From NCBI GenBank assembly GCA_028276345.1, contig JAPYWM010000110.1:1-5142 (forward strand): 5,142 bases of DNA, written 5' to 3'. This DNA comes from Sphingobacterium sp. (GTDB taxonomy: Bacteria; Bacteroidota; Bacteroidia; SpSt-205). Position numbers and translations under genes: made by a program. Of this stretch, positions 1 to 5,142 are shown in pieces; position 1 is the stretch's first letter, and every line of letters begins with the position of its first letter. The notes beneath the pieces were generated by a model that worked only from the letters and a program-made list of their open reading frames with translations, ran no database searches and was not told the DNA's origin.

Positions 1-2828
1 GCTGTCTGGAAGGAGCCGTCCTTGAGGGGTTGGCCGGCCTTTTTGGCTTCGAGTTTAGCGGCCTGGATGCGCTGCACGCAGAAGCTGCATTTTTCCATCA
101 CCCCGCGCGCCCGCACCGTCACATCGGGATTGAGCACCATGCGCCCAAGTTCATCCACCGGATTGAAGACCCACTTTTCGGCGTTGGTATAATCAAACCA
201 GTTGAATCGGCGGACTTTGTAGGGGCAGTTGTTAGCGCAGTAGCGAGTACCCACGCAGCGGTTGTAGACCTGCTGATTGATGCCTTCGGAGCTATGGGCG
301 ATGGCGAGGACGGGGCATACGGTTTCGCAGGGGGCGTGGTCGCAGTGCTGACAGAGCATAGGCATGAAGAAGGCCCGGGGAAAGTCTTCGGCGGCCTTGG
401 CTGGAAATTCCTCGGGTTTTCCGGTGTGGCCGGCCGTAGAGGTGAAGTAGCGGTCAATCCGGATCCAGTGCATGTCGCGCCCCCGCCGAATTTCATCCCG
501 TCCCACAACGGCGATATTATTTTCTGAGATGCAAGCTACGACGCAGCTGGCACAGCCGATGCAGGTATTCAGGTCAATGGCCATGCCCCAGCGATGACCA
601 GGCATGGGATGCTCTTTCCACCAGAGGGAGATGAGATGGGGTTCTTCGTGGTTACCAGCCTTGGGGTCCTGCCGGTAGGCGGAGAGGGAGGTTTCCCGGA
701 CGTACTCGCGACCGGCATAGGTTTCCCACAGCTGAAGGCGAGCAAGCTCATAAGATTCGCCAGTTTTGGTGAGGGTGGCACCGGGCTGTATAGCGCAGCG
801 GTACTCCCCTACCCTACCGAAGAAGGGATAAGCGTTTTGACCGACACCGACGGCGGCCCGGCCTCCTTTCGTACGGCCATATCCCAAAGCTACGCCGACG
901 GTTTTAGGGGCCGTGCCAGGAAGGATATAGATGGGCAGGGTGAGGGTCTTTTCGCCGAGGGTGAGTTTTGCCATGTTACCATTCTCGAGGCCCATTTCAC
1001 GGGCGAGGACGGGTGAGACAACGATGTAGTTGTCCCAGCTTACGCGAGAGAGGGGGTCTGGCGTTTCTTGGAGCCAAGGGTTGCCGGCCTGGGTGCCGTC
1101 GCCAATGGTGACTTTTTCGTAGAGATAGACGACGAGGCCTTCGGCAGGTGACTGCGGAAGCTGCGCAGCCCATTCAGCGGGTTTCCAGTCAGCTTTGGGC
1201 TGGGCAGCGGGTGTAAGGGTAGTTGCTACGACCCCTTGTTCCACAGCTCGTATCCAGAAGCTCTCCGGATCATCAGCGGGGAGCAGCTGCGCTTCGGGCC
1301 AGAAGGGGGTAGCTTTTCCAGCGTCTACGGCCTTGCGGTGGGCGGTGTACTTGGGGAAGATTTCTTTTTGCCAGAAGGCTTTGAGGTAGTCATAAGGCGA
1401 CTCGGAACGGCCGAGCCAGGAAAGGAGGATTTCAGCAAAAGATTTTGTTGAGAAAATAGGGTGAATAGTGGGCTGTTGGAGGGTGTAGAGGCCTTCGTAG
1501 GGTTCGGCATCGCCCCAGCTTTCGAGGAAGTGACTTTCGGGGAGGACGTACTTGCAGGCGGAGGCGGTTTCGTGGAGGTGGGTGTGGATGGCGATGGTAA
1601 GAGGGACTTTTTGGAGGGCCGCTTGGAGGCGCTCGGTTTCGGGAGCGTCATAGAGGGGATTGACCTGGTGGAAGAGGACGGCGCTGACTTTACCGGCTTC
1701 CAGGTCGGAGAGGAAGGTGAGGAAGTCTTTTTCACGGGCTTGACGGAGGTGGCTGGCCGGGGTGATGAAGAGGGTTTCGCCGTAGTTACCCAGCAGGAGG
1801 TTGATGCCGGCAATGAGGGCCTGGATGGCAGGCAGGTGAGAGCCGCTGACGACGAGGCCTTTGCCCCGGTTTTCCCAGAGCTTTTCGGCGGTGAAGGCAA
1901 TGGCGTTGTCGGGTGTATCCCAGGCAGCAGCGCCGCCGATAGGGGGAGCGCCGGCCTTTTCGGCAATGCGGTTGTATAGGCTCAGGACAGCCTTAGGAAG
2001 GTCAGTCGCCTCTACGGGGATGCGCTTATCGGCGCTGTAACCCGTGATAGTCGGGATAGCTTCAAACTGGATGTGGAGGGACAGGTCTTTGCGGCCATCG
2101 TAGAGGGTACGGTTTTTGGACCAGCCACGCGCATGCGCAGTCGGGTCTCCCCAGGTACCCAGGAAGTCCGCACCAAAGCTTACGATGACCTGCGCTTTTT
2201 CAAAGCGGTAGGTGGGAAGGACAGCTTTGCCGAAGATTTTTTCGTGAGCGGTAAGGATGGCGTCGTAGGGGTTGGCCTCGTAGACGATATGGCGGGCGTT
2301 CGGGAGGGCTTTGAGCCAGTCCTGGATGAGCGCTTTGAGGCTTGGACTGATGACGGGCGGCGTGAGAAGGTAGATAAGACCGGTTTGTCCTTTAAGCTGC
2401 TCCATGAGGGGGGTGCCGACGGCAGACCAGTCGGCTTCCTTGCCGTCAATAAGGGGCTTTTGCAGACGGGTGTGGTCGTAGAGGGGAAGGATGGCTGCTT
2501 GGCCGCGCACATGGGTGCCGCCCTCAGTGAGGGGATAGGAGGGATTGCCTTCTATTTTGATGGGCCGACCATCGCGGACTTTTGCCAGGACCGACTGGAA
2601 AATCTGCCCGTCAAAGAAGGAAGTAGCGTAATAATCCGGGATACTTGGAATGTGTTCAGCAGGCTTTTTTACATAGGGAAGGGCGTATTTGACGGGGGTT
2701 TTTTCGCAGGCAGCGAGGACAGCTGCACTGATGGAGATGCCGCAGAGCTTGAGGAAATCCCGGCGAGTCGTGGAAAGCTCGCCGTTCATGAGGTCTTCTA
2801 CTGGGATGTCTTTGTCGAAAGGCTTCAT
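1..2828 (-). CDS. actB: Alternative complex III subunit ActB, fused molybdopterin-oxidoreductase-like and iron-sulfur protein (3' end outside window)
   Basis: This is the large peripheral electron-transfer subunit of the menaquinol-oxidising alternative complex III. I translated 942 uninterrupted codons from ATG 2828; the reading frame leaves the window at base 1. A Tat motif (TRRDFLK, residues 21-27) precedes a hydrophobic stretch ending in LAAC (Cys41). Residues about 45-740 form the ActB1 domain, resembling molybdopterin oxidoreductases (VRDGRPIKIEGN, YVLPESHFLESWGDAEP). It has no cysteine between 41 and 425, so no catalytic iron-sulfur/Mo site is evident. Residues about 745 onward are the ActB2 ferredoxin-like domain. 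Its Cys sets are 756/759/762/766, 826/829/834/838, 858/864/868 with Thr861 at the missing position, and 914/917, whose partners lie beyond the edge. ATG 2828 follows the actA stop after one base. A TGA in the same frame 54 codon-bases upstream limits any earlier start. No Shine-Dalgarno is seen, so coupling to actA is likely. The family is usually around 1000 residues, so little is missing. Confidence 0.95.
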   Translation of the reverse strand, partial: MKPFDKDIPVEDLMNGELSTTRRDFLKLCGISISAAVLAACEKTPVKYALPYVKKPAEHIPSIPDYYATSFFDGQIFQSVLAKVRDGRPIKIEGNPSYPLTEGGTHVRGQAAILPLYDHTRLQKPLIDGKEADWSAVGTPLMEQLKGQTGLIYLLTPPVISPSLKALIQDWLKALPNARHIVYEANPYDAILTAHEKIFGKAVLPTYRFEKAQVIVSFGADFLGTWGDPTAHARGWSKNRTLYDGRKDLSLHIQFEAIPTITGYSADKRIPVEATDLPKAVLSLYNRIAEKAGAPPIGGAAAWDTPDNAIAFTAEKLWENRGKGLVVSGSHLPAIQALIAGINLLLGNYGETLFITPASHLRQAREKDFLTFLSDLEAGKVSAVLFHQVNPLYDAPETERLQAALQKVPLTIAIHTHLHETASACKYVLPESHFLESWGDAEPYEGLYTLQQPTIHPIFSTKSFAEILLSWLGRSESPYDYLKAFWQKEIFPKYTAHRKAVDAGKATPFWPEAQLLPADDPESFWIRAVEQGVVATTLTPAAQPKADWKPAEWAAQLPQSPAEGLVVYLYEKVTIGDGTQAGNPWLQETPDPLSRVSWDNYIVVSPVLAREMGLENGNMAKLTLGEKTLTLPIYILPGTAPKTVGVALGYGRTKGGRAAVGVGQNAYPFFGRVGEYRCAIQPGATLTKTGESYELARLQLWETYAGREYVRETSLSAYRQDPKAGNHEEPHLISLWWKEHPMPGHRWGMAIDLNTCIGCASCVVACISENNIAVVGRDEIRRGRDMHWIRIDRYFTSTAGHTGKPEEFPAKAAEDFPRAFFMPMLCQHCDHAPCETVCPVLAIAHSSEGINQQVYNRCVGTRYCANNCPYKVRRFNWFDYTNAEKWVFNPVDELGRMVLNPDVTVRARGVMEKCSFCVQRIQAAKLEAKKAGQPLKDGSFQT

Positions 2829-2829
2829 A

Positions 2830-4026
2830 TTAGTAGTGGCATTTGGAGCATTCCAAGCCGCCAATCTGCTCAACCGTCACGGTTTTCTCTTTGAGGGCCT
2901 GATGCAGGCGCTCATAATAAGGATTAGCGGTAAGGTCTACCTTGGTCTCGCGATGGCAGTTGATACACCAGCCCATGCTCAGGTCGCTATATTGATAGAC
3001 TTCCTCCATTTCTTCGACAGGACCATGACAGGTCTGGCAAGCGATACCACCGACTTTGACGTGCTGGGCGTGGTTGAAGTAGACCAGGTCTGGGAGGTTG
3101 TGGATGCGGACCCATTCGATGGGTTTACCACTCTCCCAGGATTCTAAGATTTTAGCGATTTCCTTGGTGCCGTAGCGGGAGCCTTCCTGGATGTAGTTGT
3201 GGCAGTTCATGCAAATGTTAGTGGAGGGGATGGTAGCGGACTTCCCTTTTTCCACGCCGACATGGCAATATTGGCAGGCGATTTTGTACTGGCCAGCGTG
3301 GGTTTTATGGGAGAAGGCGATAGGCTGGACGGGTTGGTAGCCTTTATGTAGACCGACGGAACGGGCCTTGACGGTGGTGGCACTAACCCACCAGACGAAA
3401 GCCACGATTCCCACTAAGGCAATGAAACGCTTCGAGCGGAGGACAGGCTGGAGCCTTTCCCAGAGGGAGGGGCCTGCGGTTTCCTCACGCTCGGGGCTAA
3501 GCACTTTGGAAAGGGCGGCGACCGTGATGAGGAGAGCGATAGAAATGGCCCCGAGGGATAAAGCAAGCACCCAGAGGAGGGGGGAGGTGGTGCCAGGAGC
3601 TTGGTCACCACCAGCAGGACCGGACACACCGCCCTGCGCAGAGGGGGGGGCCGTTTCAGCCTTGGCCAGGGCTTCAGTCTCCGTCTTGATGTAGTCCAGG
3701 ATGGATTTGATTTCGGCGTCACTGAGGCCGGTAAAGGCCGTCATGACGGAACGGTTATACTCCTCGTAGAGCTTTTTAGCGTAAGCGGAGTATTTGAAGT
3801 TGCCGTTGATGTAAGCCTGGGAGTTGTGGACGAACTTGATGATTTCGCCTTCGTCATTGCCCCAGCGTTCGTGGACACCCTTGAGGGCTGGTCCGACTAC
3901 ACGCTTATTGATTGCATGGCAAGAGGCGCAGTTGGCCTGGAAGAGGGCCTTGCCGTCTTGTGCCCAGAGGGTAGCGAGAAGGGCCACCCCAAGTAGGTAT
4001 CTAAGCCCGCACATAGGTGATTTCAT
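2830..4026 (-). CDS. actA: Alternative complex III subunit ActA, membrane-anchored hexaheme cytochrome c
   Basis: This 398-residue multihaem cytochrome carries electrons from ActB toward the terminal acceptor at the periplasmic face. Residues 1-23 look like a signal peptide (hydrophobic LLGVALLATLWAQ). Residues about 24-115 form a class I cytochrome c domain with CASCH at 33-37 and a probable axial Met95 in SVMTAFTGLSDAEI. A Pro/Gly/Ala-rich linker (about 123-148) leads to two membrane segments, about 149-172 and 201-217. The C-terminal half is the pentaheme ActA module, with CxxCH at 251-255, 272-276, 330-334, 354-358 and 393-397, the last just before the stop. It includes the typical NLPDLVYFNHAQH region, whose His residues may be distal ligands. 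Met1 is preceded by a promoter-like TACCTTTG box. Met5 is a possible alternative start. Family identity is clear from the haem pattern and from actB lying directly downstream; the role in the complex comes from studied homologues. Confidence 0.95.
   Translation of the reverse strand: MKSPMCGLRYLLGVALLATLWAQDGKALFQANCASCHAINKRVVGPALKGVHERWGNDEGEIIKFVHNSQAYINGNFKYSAYAKKLYEEYNRSVMTAFTGLSDAEIKSILDYIKTETEALAKAETAPPSAQGGVSGPAGGDQAPGTTSPLLWVLALSLGAISIALLITVAALSKVLSPEREETAGPSLWERLQPVLRSKRFIALVGIVAFVWWVSATTVKARSVGLHKGYQPVQPIAFSHKTHAGQYKIACQYCHVGVEKGKSATIPSTNICMNCHNYIQEGSRYGTKEIAKILESWESGKPIEWVRIHNLPDLVYFNHAQHVKVGGIACQTCHGPVEEMEEVYQYSDLSMGWCINCHRETKVDLTANPYYERLHQALKEKTVTVEQIGGLECSKCHY
3643..3650 (+). 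repeat. Homopolymer of eight G (eight C in actA sense)
   Basis: An uninterrupted run of eight G on the plus strand reads as C8 within actA, encoding part of the Ala-Pro-Pro segment of the linker between the N-terminal haem domain and the first membrane helix. The frame is intact here. The tract is a place where slippage or a sequencing error would split the monohaem domain from the pentaheme part. Confidence 0.85.
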
Positions 4027-4065
4027 TTGGTAGTGAAAACACGCCGCAAAGGTAGGAAAGTTCCA
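4027..4065 (-). other. Intergenic gap upstream of actA
   Basis: The gap lies between the TAA of the tail-fibre-module gene (4068-4066) and the actA ATG. It holds the TACCTTTG box. I see no inverted repeat or T-run that would serve as an intrinsic terminator, and no Shine-Dalgarno-like purine run before the actA start. Read-through from the upstream gene into actA is therefore possible in addition to the local promoter. Confidence 0.6.
4047..4054 (-). promoter_or_regulatory. Bacteroidota-type -7 promoter box (TACCTTTG) of actA
   Basis: Read on the minus strand, the box is an exact match to the TAnnTTTG consensus used by the Bacteroidota primary sigma factor. It lies in the 39-base gap upstream of actA, 20 bases before ATG 4026, so the transcript would have a short leader of roughly 15 bases. 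A TTA at 4074-4072, 17 bases upstream, matches two of three bases of the -33 TTG element and falls inside the end of the preceding gene. This suggests the act operon is transcribed from its own promoter. The consensus is established knowledge; activity here is inferred. Confidence 0.6.
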
Positions 4066-4725
4066 TTATCGTAAGGCCTGACGACTGGGGGGAGGAGACT
4101 GGTTGCGGAGGAGCGCTTTGAGGGAGTCGACCTGTTTTTGCAGGGCGATGACGTAGAGGGTAAGCTCTTCTACTTTCTCGACGATGGCTTTTTGGGTAGA
4201 GACGAGGGGGATGCCTTGATGGCTTATCTCTGCTTGAGAAGGCAGGCCTGGGAGGTGTTTATTTTGGCGGATGAAGGCTTCTAATTCCGAGAGATTTCTG
4301 AGTTTGTAGGAGGGCTCAAAGACGTAGTCGGGCCATTTGGCGCCGCTGTCCGTATAGATTTCTTTGACTCGGATGGGGGCATAGAAGTAGGCCGGTTTGT
4401 AGGCGTGCAGCGTTCCATCACCATAGACGATAAAATCATCTCCCTCGCTCTCATCATTGACAGCTAAGGCTTTGGTGGTGGAAACATGTGAGCCTCTGGC
4501 TTCTATGACTAAACCATATGACCAATCTTCACCTGGAATCCACCTGACACCTACGACACCAGCACAGGGCTTATCGTAGAGGCAGTTGGTGCCACGCCCG
4601 CGACAGCAGCTCGCGGTTACAAATAGGGTGATGGTAGCGACTCCTATCCACACCCCTACCTTCCTTCCAGCAGGCATAGGGCAAAAGTACGCACAACCGC
4701 TAAAAAACCGCCTTCTTTGGGGCAT
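4066..4725 (-). CDS. Small secreted or lipoprotein-like protein with a Bacteroidota tail-fibre-type C-terminal module
   Basis: The reading frame gives 219 residues from ATG 4725, or 203 from the more plausible ATG 4677 (Met17). Starting at Met17 gives a normal export signal: MPAGRKVG followed by VWIGVATITLFVTASC. TASC (Cys40, numbered from 4725) is only a partial lipobox match. Cys40, 41, 48 and 54 are clustered. Residues about 85-128 (TKALAVND...FIVYGDGTLHA...PIRVKEIYTD) resemble the beta-structured repeats that precede the end of Bacteroidota tail-fibre-like proteins. Residues about 129-190 carry the familiar module WPDYVFEPSYKL, then ELEAFI, NKHLPGLPS and VEELTLY. Residues about 181-206 have heptad spacing and may form a coiled coil that trimerises the protein. 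The biological role of this module is not settled. The gene lies 39 bases upstream of actA in the same direction, but actA appears to have its own promoter, so a functional link is doubtful. Confidence 0.8.
   Translation of the reverse strand: MPQRRRFFSGCAYFCPMPAGRKVGVWIGVATITLFVTASCCRGRGTNCLYDKPCAGVVGVRWIPGEDWSYGLVIEARGSHVSTTKALAVNDESEGDDFIVYGDGTLHAYKPAYFYAPIRVKEIYTDSGAKWPDYVFEPSYKLRNLSELEAFIRQNKHLPGLPSQAEISHQGIPLVSTQKAIVEKVEELTLYVIALQKQVDSLKALLRNQSPPPSRQALR
4682..4689 (-). promoter_or_regulatory. Bacteroidota-type -7 promoter box (TACTTTTG) abutting ATG 4677
   Basis: This is an exact TAnnTTTG match on the minus strand, ending four bases before the ATG at 4677. Transcription would begin at or within a few bases of that ATG, giving a leaderless or near-leaderless message. 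It would lie inside the coding region if the gene began at 4725, so it favours 4677 as the true start. No TTG is present at the usual 17-23 base distance; a T-rich stretch (complement of 4702-4707) is there instead. Confidence 0.5.
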
Positions 4726-5142
4726 GTGGAGTGTGTGGATGGTGTGGCTTCAGATTGGGCCTATTTTCCCCTCTGGCACGCAGGTAGCGCAAGACCTCAA
4801 GCTTTTCCCCGGGTATGCGCAGGATGCCTGGGTGGGGTATCGAGCACAGCGGCAAGGCCACACGCACCTTTACCTACATCATGTGGATAGCAGTGGAAAA
4901 ACGTACACGTCCTGGAGCGGCTGGGACATCTCGGCTCAGGATACCCTGACCGTAGCGAGCTGGGATGGTTTTGCCGGAAGTGATGGACGGTTTTATGGGG
5001 GTTATTTGCAGGTAGGGCGGCTTACGCTCTTTTGTCTATCAGGTGATAATCGCTTTCTTTGGAAGGTATTTCTACCGGCACCAGCCCAATCCGGTGAGCT
5101 GCGGGTATGGGCCGCCCCTTCACAGGGTGTTATCACGGCGCT
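4724..5142 (+). CDS. Hypothetical protein, probably exported, unknown function (3' end outside window)
   Basis: An open frame of 139 codons runs from ATG 4724 to the right edge without a stop. I do not recognise the family. The first about 16 residues are hydrophobic and Trp-rich (MWSVWMVWLQIGPIF) and may be part of a signal sequence, though no basic residue precedes them. The same frame is open upstream to ATG 4631; that start would add a basic stretch (LKNRLLWG) before the hydrophobic part but would overlap the opposite-strand gene. The rest is rich in Trp, Tyr, Gly, Thr and Ser with alternating hydrophobic residues (HTHLYLHHVDSSGKTY, LQVGRLTLFCLSGDNRFLWKV), which suggests an extracellular beta-sheet or propeller-type fold. 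About nine Trp occur in 139 residues. It is divergent from the minus-strand gene at 4066-4725. That it is coding is likely from the length and composition; the start is uncertain. Confidence 0.6.
   Translation, partial: MWSVWMVWLQIGPIFPSGTQVAQDLKLFPGYAQDAWVGYRAQRQGHTHLYLHHVDSSGKTYTSWSGWDISAQDTLTVASWDGFAGSDGRFYGGYLQVGRLTLFCLSGDNRFLWKVFLPAPAQSGELRVWAAPSQGVITA

Noticed and set aside
30..1016. Plus-strand open frames at 30-527 and 594-1016
   Set aside because: Both are antisense to the ActB iron-sulfur domain, whose cysteine motifs are perfectly kept in the minus frame.
1325..1966. Minus-strand open frame of 213 codons
   Set aside because: It overlaps actB in another frame on the same strand and its translation is a low-complexity Ser/Pro/Lys-rich string typical of a shifted frame.
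1461..1979. Plus-strand Gly/Glu/Val-rich open frame
   Set aside because: Its composition reflects the complement of Leu/Pro/Ala codons of actB; no start signal or homology is evident.
1..2828. Possibility that actB is frameshifted or split, since no closed frame covers it
   Set aside because: I translated the minus strand codon by codon from 2828 to 3 and found no stop or frame change. It is open simply because the gene leaves the window.
1..2828. Assignment as a polysulfide or nitrate reductase catalytic plus iron-sulfur subunit pair
   Set aside because: The two domains are fused, the first lacks the N-terminal cluster cysteines, the third ferredoxin motif has Thr in place of Cys, and actA precedes it. 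All of this fits ActB.
2073..2894. Long plus-strand open frame (273 codons) opposite actB
   Set aside because: It lies antisense to a fully intact, recognisable actB frame. In GC-rich coding DNA the antisense frame is often open by codon bias. The translation shows no domain or motif.
4631..4724. Upstream start (ATG 4631) for the plus-strand gene
   Set aside because: It would overlap the likely start and promoter of the opposite gene by almost 50 bases. It is kept only as an alternative because it would add a basic stretch before the hydrophobic segment.
4066..4725. Prophage tail-fibre gene
   Set aside because: The C-terminal module resembles tail-fibre ends, but no phage structural, lysis or integrase genes are nearby, and the module is widespread in Bacteroidota chromosomal proteins.

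Overview
The window looks like chromosomal DNA of a fairly GC-rich member of the Bacteroidota (or a close relative). Four things point that way. The quinol-oxidising complex is of the alternative complex III type, with a fused ActB. Two TAnnTTTG promoter boxes, the Bacteroidota sigma-factor signature, stand in front of genes. Recognisable Shine-Dalgarno sites are absent. One secreted protein ends in the 'WPDYVF..YKL...HLPGLPS...VEELTLY' module common in Bacteroidota. No species can be named from the sequence alone.

Layout, right to left on the minus strand: a small secreted or lipoprotein-like gene with a tail-fibre-type C-terminal module (4677 or 4725 down to 4066); a 39-base gap carrying a promoter; actA, a membrane-bound hexaheme cytochrome c (4026-2830); and, one base later, actB, the molybdopterin-oxidoreductase-like iron-sulfur subunit. 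actB is open from 2828 to the left edge and is cut just before its last cluster motif. At the far right, a divergent plus-strand gene of unknown function starts at about 4724 and runs off the window.

ActA and ActB are the peripheral electron-transfer subunits of alternative complex III, which oxidises menaquinol and passes electrons to cytochrome c or directly to a haem-copper oxidase. In known clusters the membrane subunits (actC, actD, actF), actE and oxidase genes follow, so they are expected beyond the left edge. The two genes on the right have no evident functional link to respiration.

I found no RNA gene, mobile element, CRISPR array or new multi-gene system. The points most worth a second look are the haem-domain fusion in ActA, the shortened Tat region and possible lipobox of ActB, and the promoter and start arrangement around 4675-4726.
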